From Pelagimonas sp017744045 (GTDB lineage Bacteria; Pseudomonadota; Alphaproteobacteria; Rhodobacterales; Rhodobacteraceae): a DNA stretch of 64,000 nucleotides. The first letter of the stretch is position 1. Every line of letters begins with the position of its first letter. Positions 35,055 to 43,362 of this stretch are shown here, piece after piece. Position numbers and translations under genes: made by a program. The notes beneath the pieces are model-generated. The model had not been told where the DNA came from and did not search any database. It saw nothing but the letters and a program-made list of their open reading frames with translations. The stretch is taken from assembly GCF_017744045.1 (NCBI RefSeq), contig NZ_JAGHRD010000002.1. The stretch is one strand, 5' to 3'.

Positions 35055-36629
35055 TTAGATCGCGTCAAGATGGTGCATCAGTTTTTCCACCAGTTCCGGC
35101 GCATAGGCACGGCGCTCAAACATGTCCCTAATGTCCGGCTCCTGTTCCAACAGCAGCGCTTTCATCTCTCGGGCCAGCGCTGCATCGCCTCGATGGGCGT
35201 GGCTGATAGCCAGCGCGACCACATAGAGACTGTTGTTTGTCAGCCCGCGGAGCGCCAGCCCCGCCTCGGCCGCGCGCGCCATGTCGTCTTTGCCAAGATA
35301 GGCCAGAAAATACCCGAAATCGCGCCATTTCAGCCCGCCGGGGATAAACATGCTCGACCGGTCGAACAACGCCAGCGCCTGGTCATGTTCTCCTATATAA
35401 TTGAGCCGCGCCGCGAAACCACCCAATGCCTCGCCGTCAAACGGGTTTATCTCGATGGACCTTTGGCCCGCCGCGATGCCTTCCTGAACCGCGCCAGTCG
35501 CAAAAAGGACGGTCATTAGCGTATAATGGGCCGTGGCGTCGAACCGATCCAGCGAAACCGCGTCCCGCGCCGCCTGTGACGCGCGGTCAAGCGCATTGCC
35601 CGGCAGCAGGTTGCGCTGGTCGGAATGCTCTTCACGGGTCAAAAGCGCCAGATCGACCTTAAGCCTCGCCGAGTTATGCCCCTGATCCAGACGATTCATG
35701 ATGCAGTCCCGCGCCTCAAGATGGGCCGCGTCCGTCTGGTTGCTGAAATAGGCTTCCGTAAGCTTGGAACAGGCCATGTCACCACCTGCTTCACCCCGCC
35801 GCTTGTAATCGGCCTCCATGACACCGTTTCGGGCAAAAGTCTTGCCCAGCCAGATCCGAAACGGGGAAAGCTCGTCCGCGTCGGACAGCGCGCCAATCTC
35901 CTGCGCTCCGAAATTCGCCGAGACGATAACCTCGCCGCTGGCTTCATGCACGAACTGAGCTTTGACCACAGCGCTGCTTCCATCGAAGGTCAGCGCATAG
36001 GTGCCCGTTTGACCCGGTTCCAGTACCGCGAAGTTCCGGAACCGAGACAGTGTCTCAAGCGCGACTTTCTCCGCATTACGCACCGCACCGCTCACCGAGG
36101 CCACACGCACCTTTGGCTCCCCTTCACCTGGGTCTGGCGGCTCGGCGAGCACAAGCCAGCCCACAGCAACAAGCCCGATCCCCAAGAGCGTCAGCCCAAC
36201 GCCCCAGGCAACCCGACGCCTGCTGTGCGCAACGCCCCCGGTCGCCTCATCCCCCGCCAAAGCCACCGCCACTGCGCGGCGCTCGAACACCGGGACATAG
36301 GTCCCCTTTGGAATACGGATACAGACCTGCGCCTCTGCCCCTGTTGTGGCATAATGGTGATCCAGAATATCACGCAAACGTTTCATCTCGACCCGCACTA
36401 GACTGTCTTTGGACGGGTCAAACGACGCCCCCCGGCCAAAGATATCCTGGGCAATGGTCAGCGCCTTGATGCCCTGTGCGCGTCCCTCAACCACCTCCGT
36501 TACAACATATCCCAGCAACCGCGCGGCATTGGACTGTGCCTCCAACCCGGAATCACGCAAAAACGACGTCAGAGCATCTTTCATCTCCGTTTTCGTAACG
36601 GACTGTTTCAGAACCGTTTCTTTAGCCAC
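35055..36629 (-). CDS. Transmembrane regulator: winged-helix-like N terminus plus TPR C terminus
   Basis: About 524 residues. The N-terminal 110 residues resemble the DNA-binding part of CadC/adenylate-cyclase-linked regulators (RLLGYVVTEVVEGRAQGIKALTIAQDIFGR ... VRVEMKRLRDILDHHY ... IPKGTYVPVF). One membrane helix follows at about 145-165. The remainder is periplasmic and contains helical repeats of the TPR kind. GTG 36629 has GGGGAG upstream; GTG 36641 is also possible. It may sense an envelope signal and regulate DNA from the membrane. Tandem 12-mers lie just upstream. Confidence 0.75.
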   Translation of the reverse strand: MAKETVLKQSVTKTEMKDALTSFLRDSGLEAQSNAARLLGYVVTEVVEGRAQGIKALTIAQDIFGRGASFDPSKDSLVRVEMKRLRDILDHHYATTGAEAQVCIRIPKGTYVPVFERRAVAVALAGDEATGGVAHSRRRVAWGVGLTLLGIGLVAVGWLVLAEPPDPGEGEPKVRVASVSGAVRNAEKVALETLSRFRNFAVLEPGQTGTYALTFDGSSAVVKAQFVHEASGEVIVSANFGAQEIGALSDADELSPFRIWLGKTFARNGVMEADYKRRGEAGGDMACSKLTEAYFSNQTDAAHLEARDCIMNRLDQGHNSARLKVDLALLTREEHSDQRNLLPGNALDRASQAARDAVSLDRFDATAHYTLMTVLFATGAVQEGIAAGQRSIEINPFDGEALGGFAARLNYIGEHDQALALFDRSSMFIPGGLKWRDFGYFLAYLGKDDMARAAEAGLALRGLTNNSLYVVALAISHAHRGDAALAREMKALLLEQEPDIRDMFERRAYAPELVEKLMHHLDAI

Positions 36630-36646
36630 GCCGTTTCCCACTCCCC

Positions 36647-36670
36647 GTTACAACGCATGTTACAACGCAC
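36647..36670. promoter_or_regulatory. Tandem GTTACAACGCA direct repeats
   Basis: GTTACAACGCAT and GTTACAACGCAC lie head to tail, 18 bases upstream of the regulator's start. This spacing suits an autoregulatory site on one face of the helix. The rest of the interval to 36970 holds no gene or motif that I can support. Confidence 0.45.
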
Positions 36671-36970
36671 CACGCCTTTGACGGCAATGTTTTCTTTGCG
36701 CATGCCCCTGCCCTGACCCGGCATCCTTCCGCCGTGTCATGTAACCCATTTCGCTCAAGACAAGAGATCGTAGGCATGGACGAACAGAGGAAAACAGGGA
36801 AACGCTGCCATCGGGCAGCTATGAAACGTGCCTGACGCCATGGCCGAAGCCCCCGTTTCCAAGAGTTACGGCATCGCCCCAAATCCCAGCGAAACAACTT
36901 CAATGAATCCCTGACCCGGCTCTGGGCCCGCGCTCAGGTGATCGCGATAATGAATTGCGAGGAAAACACC

Positions 36971-37432
36971 ATGCCTATTGGCAAACAGACCAAACACAGC
37001 GACTGTGCGAACCGTTGCAAACTGCTGTTGATCGGCTTCAAGCAACAGCAAGAAGCCGAAATAATCGCTAATCTCAGCTCCACGGATTGGTTGATACTGC
37101 CAGCCATTAACGATGCCCATACGACTCAACTGGTCACGGAAATCCGGTTCGACTTTGTCCTGATCGACGTCGACGGCGTCGAGCGGTTTGCGCCTGAACT
37201 TGTCGCGGACCTGCGTGCCGAGGGTGCCCTGAACCAACTGGCGACAATCCTTGCCCACAGCGACTTTATGCTGCCTGCCTTCCGGGAACAGCTGCTCCAT
37301 TGCGGCGTCGACGGCTTTTTCGCGCTGCCCATGGAAACCGGCAACTTGCTGGCCGCGCTCACCGACGCCGCGGTCAAACGTGCCCTTGTCGAGCGCTCCG
37401 GCACTTCTCAACAGGGCGAAGCACGCTTCTGA
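36971..37432 (+). CDS. Degenerate response-regulator receiver-like protein
   Basis: A 153-residue protein with the alternating strand-helix pattern of a receiver domain: CKLLLIGFKQQQEAEI (strand 1), FDFVLIDVDGVERFAPELV (phospho-Asp region), LATILAHSD (strand 4) and VDGFFALPMETGNLL (strand 5). The acidic pocket after strand 1 is missing and the conserved Lys of strand 5 is replaced in ALPMET, so it may be a pseudo-receiver. There is no output domain. ATG 36971 has GAGGA 7 bases upstream. It is divergent from the transmembrane regulator. Confidence 0.65.
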   Translation: MPIGKQTKHSDCANRCKLLLIGFKQQQEAEIIANLSSTDWLILPAINDAHTTQLVTEIRFDFVLIDVDGVERFAPELVADLRAEGALNQLATILAHSDFMLPAFREQLLHCGVDGFFALPMETGNLLAALTDAAVKRALVERSGTSQQGEARF

Positions 37433-37672
37433 CAGTGCCCCGGGTCCCGGCCGCCAAACGCGCTCCAGGCAGAATGCGTTAGCCGGTCCAGCTTGGGATC
37501 GGCCTAACCGGATGAAAGCAAGCTTCGAGTTCCGGGTTCCCAAGACAAGCCTCGTGGGTCTTGCCGTTACCGGTACATGACGTTTTCTTTTGACGGAGTG
37601 GGCAAATCTTCCTAGGTTGGAATGTGTTAATGTTTTCTCTCAGGTGGACACAGGCACGAAAGCATCCTCACC

Positions 37673-38119
37673 ATGCCGATAGCGCGCAGGATACTCCCAG
37701 AGTTCGGACTGACTTTCGTCCGCTACTTTGGTGATGTCACTGTCAAAGAGAACCTGGACTGCTTTCTCGGCTATATCGATGATCCGCAATTTGACCCGAA
37801 CTTCCATGTGCTGGTTGATCAGGAATCCTGCACATTGTCCGAGGCCACCTATAGCGAGATGCGCAGGTTGGCCTATTGCCTCCAGCCCTATTACAAAGCC
37901 CGCGGGCGGGCGTCGCGTACGGCGTTATATGGGCCGACTGATGTCCAGTTCGGCATTTCGCGCTTGTATGAATCCGTCTCCGAAACCTATGTGGATCGGG
38001 ATGTCGGCGTTTTTCGCACACAAGAGGAAGCGTTGGCGTATCTGGGCTATGACCCGGAGGATCAGGAACTGTTCGACACGCTTTGGCATAGTGCACTCCA
38101 ATTCAAATCAGGGACGTAG
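37673..38119 (+). CDS. Hypothetical protein (148 aa)
   Basis: A soluble alpha/beta-looking protein (LTFVRYFGDVTVKENLDCFLGYIDDPQFDPNFHVLVDQESC ... LAYLGYD). The pattern is reminiscent of the SpoIIAA/STAS-like proteins that many roseobacters carry with helical receivers, but I cannot assign it. There is no signal or membrane helix. It is third in the cluster after the transmembrane regulator and receiver and ends 86 bases before the foldback element. Confidence 0.6.
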   Translation: MPIARRILPEFGLTFVRYFGDVTVKENLDCFLGYIDDPQFDPNFHVLVDQESCTLSEATYSEMRRLAYCLQPYYKARGRASRTALYGPTDVQFGISRLYESVSETYVDRDVGVFRTQEEALAYLGYDPEDQELFDTLWHSALQFKSGT

Positions 38120-38204
38120 GCTCTGTTGACAAAAGGAAACCATACAGGTTCGCAGGCGATCCGGGTATTTTGGCGCCATGACAGGAATGCGGTTCCGGGT
38201 GACC

Positions 38205-38471
38205 AGGGTCTGTTGACATTCACCCTTCGGCACCAGCGCGAGACCCATTTTGCCCCTGACGAGGCGATTTGGCCGCAGCGATCTGACCGATCGTAAGGGC
38301 AAGTCAACGAAGACAGAGGCAAAATGGGCCGCGCCGCTTGCGGTTTCGCAAAAATTGCCCACTACTGCGTTATTTGAGCTTGCAGTAGATCACTACTCCT
38401 GCGCTCAAATTCCTAAAACTGAGCAATTTTTGACTGAAACTGGTGCTGAAGGCTGAATGTCAACAGACCCT
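38205..38471. repeat. Foldback element A (MITE-like), two internal hairpins
   Basis: Terminal inverted repeats of 32 bases at 38205-38236 and 38440-38471 (AGGGTCTGTTGACATTCA...) match with two or three mismatches. Inside are two separate hairpins: CCCATTTTGCC / GGCAAAATGGG (38244-38254 / 38318-38328), and a three-tier stem CAAAAATTGC / ATTTGAGC / AGTAG-ATCA-CTACT and its complements (38349-38432). No ORF is supported inside. A solitary copy of the end, GGCTCTGTTGACAAA, is near 38121. The TIR resembles IS5-group ends. It could be a non-autonomous transposon. Confidence 0.75.
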
Positions 38472-38490
38472 AGGGTCAGGACGCATTGAT
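38471..38490. repeat. Solo end related to foldback element B
   Basis: TAGGGTCAGGACGCATTGAT matches the right terminal repeat of element B at 60220-60243 (reverse complement TTAGGGTCAGGATGCATTGAT) at 19 of 20 positions. It abuts the right end of element A, so A may have inserted at or next to the end of a B copy that is now lost. Confidence 0.55.
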
Positions 38491-38519
38491 GCGCCCCTGG
38501 CTTATCTGTCTTTCGCCTA

Positions 38520-40913
38520 TCAACCTTTCATCCGCGCACCCTCTGGGTCAAAGAGCGGACCCGTGATCAGCGTCGCGTCAAACATCTTGCGGGCGATGTC
38601 GATCTGGACGGTGGTGCCGTTGGCAACAGGGGTTTTGATATGGCCAAGGGCGATGGGGGCATCGACGCGGTGGCCATAGGCGCATGAACTGGTTTGGCCG
38701 ATGATGTCTCCGTTGAGATAGATCGGTTCATGGCCCAAAGGCACGGCGCTTTGATCCGCCAGTTTAAGCGACACAACCTGCGAAACGGCTCCGGCGGAGC
38801 GGCGGGTGGCCAGGGCTTTGGCCCCGATGAAACCGCCGCCCTTGCGGGTGGCGAAATCAAGCCCTGCTTCGATCGGGGTCACATCACCATCAAGCTCATG
38901 CCCCATGGCGCAGAAGCCCTTTTCGATGCGCATGGAGGTCTGAGCATAAAGCCCGGCGGGCTTTGCCCCGGCCCTGGTGAGGGCGTGATAGATCGCGGGG
39001 GCATCCGAAGCCGCCATGGTGAGTTCCCAACCCGCCTCGCCCACATAGGATAGGCGCGCGGCGCGCACATCCTTCTCGGCAAGCCGGGCGGGAGTGTGTT
39101 TGAAATAACCAAGCTCTTGCAGCTCTGGCGCACCGCAGTCTGCGGCAATCCGTGCCGCCTCAGGCCCCATTAGGCCCAGAACTGCATAACTTTCGGTCCT
39201 GTCGCTTAGGGTGACATCAAAGCCATCGGCATGGCTGCGGAACCAGGCCAGATCGCGTTTGATCGCGTTGGTGCCAACAAAGAGGCGATAGTGATCTTGG
39301 GCCAGACGCTGGGCGGTGATGTCGGACTCAAACGTGCCGCGGTCATTCAACACGGCGGTGTAGATCACCGAGCCGGGTGCACGGCCCATGAAACCGGCGC
39401 AGGTTTTGAGCAAGAACGCCTCGGCATCCGGGCCGGTAACGTCGATCTTACCAAAGGATGAGGCATCAAAAATCGCGGCGCTTTCATGGGCGGCTTTGAC
39501 CTCGGCTGCGACTTGGTCGAACCAATCCGGACGCTCAAATGTCAAACGCGGCTCGGCGGTTTTGCCGAAATAGAGCGGGCGTTCCCAGCCATAGAACTGC
39601 CCCATATGCGCCCCTGCCCTTTTGTAATCCTGCTCAAGCGGCAAGGCACGCAGGTTGCGCGCCGTCGCGAGCTGTTTGCCGGGAAAGGCGATGTCGTAAT
39701 GGGTGCCCAGGATCTCGGGCGCGCGGGCCATGAGGTGGTCGATGGAATTGAACACCGGGGCAAAGCGTTTCGCGTCCGCTTCACCCAGATCATAGGCGGT
39801 GTGGCCATGCACAATGCAATGGGCCAGGTTCATCCCTGCCCCGCCGCCCGAGGCGATGCCGACCGAATTCATGCCACAGCCAAGGAACAGCCCCTTGGTT
39901 TCGGCGGTTTCGCCCAGCATGAACGTGCCATCGGGCGTAAAGCTTTCAGGGCCATTCAGCAGCATCTTGACCTCGGCGGTTTCCAATGCGGGCAAGCGGT
40001 GCAGCGCGTTCATCATCATGGGTTCGAAATGATCCCAATCCTCGGGCAGCAGACCAAATTCAAAGCTTTCATCCAGAATGCCCGGCGCGATGGGTTTGCC
40101 CATGGGTTCGAAACAGCCAACCAGCAAGCCACCGGAATCGTCGCGGATATAGAGGTGGTTGTCATGGTCCGACAGGGTTGGCGTGTTGCCGGTGATGCCC
40201 TCAATCGGCTTGGTCAGCAGGTAGAAATGTTCGCAGGCCAGAGCCGGCACCTCGGCCCCCGCCATGGCCCCGATCTCGCGCGACCAAAGCCCGGTGCAAA
40301 GCGCAATAGCGTCACACATGATGGTGCCTTGAGTGGTTTCAACACCCCGCACCCGGCCATTTTCCGTCAGAATGCCGGTAACGCCGGTCTCTTCAAAGAT
40401 CTTTGCGCCCAGCCCCTTGGCCGCTTTGACCAACGCCGCGCAGACATCCGAGGGCGAGACGCGCCCGTCATCGGGGGACCAGACCGCGCCGAGCACATCA
40501 TCGGCATTCATCAGCGGCCAGCGTTCCTTGGCCTCCTCCGGCGAGACCGACACCGCGTCGATGCCATAGGCATGGGCCAGCGCCTCTTGCCGTTTGATAT
40601 GCACCAGACGATCCGGGTTGGTGGCGATGGACAACGACCCCTTTTGGATCCAGCCAACATTCTGGCCGGTCTCGGCCTCAAGCTGCGCATAAAGGTCAAC
40701 CGAATACTGGATCATCCGCGTCAGGTTTTGCGAATGGCGCAGGGCGCGCACCTGGGCGGCGGAATGCCAGGTGGTGCCGCTGGTGAGCTTGTTGCGCTCA
40801 ACCAGAATGGCATCAGAAACGCCCATCTTGGCGAGATGATACAGGGTCGAGCAGCCCATGATGCCGCCGCCGATAACAACGACAGACGCGTGAGAAGGAA
40901 GAGAATGCGCCAT
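38520..40913 (-). CDS. FAD-dependent dehydrogenase with GcvT-type folate domain (dimethylglycine/sarcosine dehydrogenase-like)
   Basis: A 797-residue two-domain enzyme. Residues about 10-400 are a DAO-type FAD domain (VVVIGGGIMGCSTLYHLAKMG, then TSGTTWHSAAQVRAL, the flavin-attachment region). Residues about 420-790 are an aminomethyltransferase/GcvT fold (FDASSFGKIDVTGPDAEAFL, MRIEKGFCAMGHELD), which binds tetrahydrofolate and catches the released one-carbon unit. This layout oxidatively demethylates N-methylated glycines. The exact substrate is not fixed by sequence. It is divergent from an RpiR regulator that probably controls it. Confidence 0.88.
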   Translation of the reverse strand: MAHSLPSHASVVVIGGGIMGCSTLYHLAKMGVSDAILVERNKLTSGTTWHSAAQVRALRHSQNLTRMIQYSVDLYAQLEAETGQNVGWIQKGSLSIATNPDRLVHIKRQEALAHAYGIDAVSVSPEEAKERWPLMNADDVLGAVWSPDDGRVSPSDVCAALVKAAKGLGAKIFEETGVTGILTENGRVRGVETTQGTIMCDAIALCTGLWSREIGAMAGAEVPALACEHFYLLTKPIEGITGNTPTLSDHDNHLYIRDDSGGLLVGCFEPMGKPIAPGILDESFEFGLLPEDWDHFEPMMMNALHRLPALETAEVKMLLNGPESFTPDGTFMLGETAETKGLFLGCGMNSVGIASGGGAGMNLAHCIVHGHTAYDLGEADAKRFAPVFNSIDHLMARAPEILGTHYDIAFPGKQLATARNLRALPLEQDYKRAGAHMGQFYGWERPLYFGKTAEPRLTFERPDWFDQVAAEVKAAHESAAIFDASSFGKIDVTGPDAEAFLLKTCAGFMGRAPGSVIYTAVLNDRGTFESDITAQRLAQDHYRLFVGTNAIKRDLAWFRSHADGFDVTLSDRTESYAVLGLMGPEAARIAADCGAPELQELGYFKHTPARLAEKDVRAARLSYVGEAGWELTMAASDAPAIYHALTRAGAKPAGLYAQTSMRIEKGFCAMGHELDGDVTPIEAGLDFATRKGGGFIGAKALATRRSAGAVSQVVSLKLADQSAVPLGHEPIYLNGDIIGQTSSCAYGHRVDAPIALGHIKTPVANGTTVQIDIARKMFDATLITGPLFDPEGARMKG

Positions 40914-41038
40914 TTGGCAGGTCTTTCGGATTGTTGGGTCTTGGCCTGACAAAAGGAAAAAATTACGCTAGCAGTCAATACGCGCGCCAATATAACACTG
41001 GTTATCAAAATTGCGCCCTTTCTGACGAGCGACACCCA

Positions 41039-41926
41039 ATGGACCCGACCCTAAAATCCAAAACGATTTCAATGCTTAAGGAGCGCGCGCCGCAATTGAC
41101 GCCACGGATGCAGGAGGCGGCCAAATATATCCTCGATAACCCGGCGGATTTTGGGCTCGACTATATTCGCGAGACCGCGCGCAAATCCGGGGTCAGCACC
41201 TTTACCCTGATCCGGCTGGCGGAAAAGCTGGGCTTTGACAGTTTTGAGGCCTTTCGTGATCCGTTCCGTCATGCGCTGGTCTCAAGCACCGAGTTGCAGG
41301 ATCGACCTGATTGGATTGACCCACTGTTTGCCCAGGGCAAAACAGGTCAGGTTCAGGCCGAGGCGGCGCTGAACACCCTGTCAAATGCCCAAAGGTCACT
41401 GGAGCGGCAAAACCCCGCGCTTTTGGCCGAAGTGGTCGAGGTGTTGCTGGCGGCGGATCGCGCCTTTGTCACCGCGGTGCGGGCCAGCTATTCCATGGCC
41501 TATTACTTTCACTATGTCGGGCGTATGGCGCTGACATCATTGGAACTTATCCCGCGCCACATGGGCAGCGCGGTTGACGAGCTGATCCATGCCAAACCCG
41601 GTGACGCGATGATTGCCATCAGCCTCACCCCCTATTCGCGCGAAACCGTCGAGGCCTGCCAATTTGCGCAGGCGCGCGGGGTAAAGCTGATCCTGATCAC
41701 GGATTCCGATTTCATCGCACCGGATCTGGTGCCGGATTACCTGCTGACCGTTTCCTCGAACAGTACACATCACTTTGCTTGTTATTCCGGCGTGGTCTCG
41801 GTGCTCGAGGCGATCCTGTCGCTTTTGGTGTCCCATGGCGGCGCTGAGGCCACCGATAGAATCACCGCCTATGAACAGGCGCGGATCAAACAGAACGCCT
41901 ATGTGACGATTGCAAAAAAACCGTAG
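41039..41926 (+). CDS. RpiR/MurR-family transcriptional regulator
   Basis: A 295-residue regulator with an N-terminal RpiR helix-turn-helix (residues about 10-85, with YIRETARKSGVSTFTLIRLAEKLGFDSFEAF) and a C-terminal SIS domain (AMIAISLTPYSRETVEACQFAQARGVKLILITDS) that usually binds phosphosugars. Placement divergent from the FAD/GcvT dehydrogenase suggests the SIS ligand here is a methylamine-pathway metabolite, which is inferred. ATG 41039 is chosen over a longer frame from 40931. The gene ends 11 bases before repeat C1. Confidence 0.87.
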   Translation: MDPTLKSKTISMLKERAPQLTPRMQEAAKYILDNPADFGLDYIRETARKSGVSTFTLIRLAEKLGFDSFEAFRDPFRHALVSSTELQDRPDWIDPLFAQGKTGQVQAEAALNTLSNAQRSLERQNPALLAEVVEVLLAADRAFVTAVRASYSMAYYFHYVGRMALTSLELIPRHMGSAVDELIHAKPGDAMIAISLTPYSRETVEACQFAQARGVKLILITDSDFIAPDLVPDYLLTVSSNSTHHFACYSGVVSVLEAILSLLVSHGGAEATDRITAYEQARIKQNAYVTIAKKP

Positions 41927-41936
41927 TTATCTGCGC

Positions 41937-42180
41937 CTAGTCACCTACATTCGAAATCCTCGTCATAGAGAAAATGTCCCCGGATCGCTTGCGATCCGGT
42001 TCGCGCCCGACCCCGCCCCCCAGGGCGGGCGCGAATGCGTCTCAACGTTTCAACAAGTTGCACAGCTATTTGATGCCACAACTCGTTTGCCAAGTTTCGA
42101 CGCGCCCACCCTCGGTGCCGGGCGCGAACCTGTGTAGTAACCAATTACCTATGTTGCGAATTTCAGTTCCAGGTGACTAG
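41937..42180. repeat. Intergenic structured element C, copy 1
   Basis: The core at 41980-42130 begins with the hairpin CCGGATCGC-TT-GCGATCCGG. A second hairpin, TTCGCGCCC...GGGCGCGAA, follows. The core ends with CGGGCGCGAACC, which is also the inverted partner of GGTTCGCGCCCG at 41998-42009. A further perfect 10-bp inverted pair, CTAGTCACCT (41937-41946) and AGGTGACTAG (42171-42180), frames the whole. The right outer arm supplies the stop codon of the DUF2177 gene. Copy 2 is at 48694-48843. Confidence 0.75.
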
Positions 42181-42575
42181 GAAAAGGTGCGCCCAACCAT
42201 CACCCCGGCCCAGGCGGCAATGCCGGTCAGGAAACCGCCCCAGAGCGTATCCACGATCACTTGCTCAAGGCTCCAATCCCTGAGCGTCGCGTAATTGGTG
42301 AACTCATAGGTGCCATAGGCCAAGAGCCCCAGCAGAGCACCGCCGATCAGCGCCGCCATCGGATCGCCCTGACGCAAGGCGGGCAACGAGACAAACCACA
42401 AGATCCCCGCCACATAGCCCAGATAGAACAAAGCCGCCGCGCCCATGCGGAACGGGTCGGCAAACAAATGCCCAACATGGCGCTCAAACACCGGTTTGAC
42501 GAGGTAACGCAGGCCGATAATGTCCAACAGCAAAAACACCGCTGCGGTGACCAGATACAAAACGATCAGTTTCAT
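42177..42575 (-). CDS. DUF2177 membrane protein
   Basis: A 132-residue protein with four hydrophobic helices that fits DUF2177 (LLDIIGLRYLVKPVFERHVG, GALLGLLAYGTYEFTNYATLRDW). Function is unknown, but the family recurs beside cyclopropane-synthase-like and SDR genes in RpoE-controlled lipid operons. It is the last gene of the minus-strand run starting at 46544, 40 bases after the SDR gene. Its TAG stop lies within the outer inverted repeat of element C1. Confidence 0.85.
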   Translation of the reverse strand: MKLIVLYLVTAAVFLLLDIIGLRYLVKPVFERHVGHLFADPFRMGAAALFYLGYVAGILWFVSLPALRQGDPMAALIGGALLGLLAYGTYEFTNYATLRDWSLEQVIVDTLWGGFLTGIAAWAGVMVGRTFS

Positions 42576-42615
42576 GAGGTAAGTCTCTTTGTGAGGGGGA
42601 GTTGCGGCGCGCGCA

Positions 42616-43362
42616 TCATCGCACCAGCCTCCGTGTCAGGGGAAGCGCCGCCCAATAGGGCAAGGCGCGCAAGAGTTTCAGCGCCAGGGTCAGGCGGCGG
42701 GGAAAGTGGACCTCGAACTTGCGTCTGTTCAGGCCGTGGATGATCTCGCGCGCGGCCAGCTCGGGTGTGATCAGGGCGGGCATGTCGAAATCATTGCGCT
42801 GGGTCAGGCGTGTATCGACGAAACCGGGGCTGATCAGGCGCACATCAATGCGGCCTTGCAGCTCGGCCTTCAAAGATTCCGCAAGGTTGATCACCCCGGC
42901 CTTGGTGGCGGAATAGATCTGCCCCTGTGGCAGGCCGAAATAGCCGGCGATCGAGCCACACATCGCCAATTGCCCGCCCTGTCGCAGCACCTTGGGTGCC
43001 AGTTGCGAGATATGAAAACTGCCGGTCAGATTGATGCTGACAATGCGCGCGGCGGTGTCGGCATCAATCTCGTCAATACGGCCCGGATCATAGGCGGCGG
43101 CCATATGGATCACCCGGTCCACCGGGCCCATATCTGACACCGCCGCAACCGCCTGTTCCAGACTGGCACGGTCGCTGACATCCAGCGGCAGGGCAATATG
43201 CGGGTCGGTTCCGATCTCACGCACGAGGTCATCCAGCCGATCTGCCGAGCGCGCAGACAGGATCAGCCGGGCCCCGCGCATGGCAAACCCGCGCGCCAGC
43301 GCCGCACCGATCCCATCCGAGGCCCCGATGATCCAGATGGTTTCGCGATCAGGCGCCGGCAT
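42616..43362 (-). CDS. Short-chain dehydrogenase/reductase
   Basis: A 248-residue classical SDR. The dinucleotide-binding site is IIGASDGIGAALARGF near residues 10-25. The catalytic Ser is in MCGSIAGYFG and Tyr-Lys in YSATKAG. ATG 43362 lies inside the end of the cyclopropane-synthase gene (14-base overlap), so the two are coupled. A C-terminal hydrophobic tail (LKLLRALPYWAALPLT) suggests membrane association, fitting a lipid substrate. It is part of the lipid-modification operon. Confidence 0.9.
   Translation of the reverse strand: MPAPDRETIWIIGASDGIGAALARGFAMRGARLILSARSADRLDDLVREIGTDPHIALPLDVSDRASLEQAVAAVSDMGPVDRVIHMAAAYDPGRIDEIDADTAARIVSINLTGSFHISQLAPKVLRQGGQLAMCGSIAGYFGLPQGQIYSATKAGVINLAESLKAELQGRIDVRLISPGFVDTRLTQRNDFDMPALITPELAAREIIHGLNRRKFEVHFPRRLTLALKLLRALPYWAALPLTRRLVR

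Noticed and set aside
34860..38120. Integrative island using tRNA-Ser as attachment site
   Set aside because: I could not find a second copy of the tRNA 3' end downstream, and there is no integrase.
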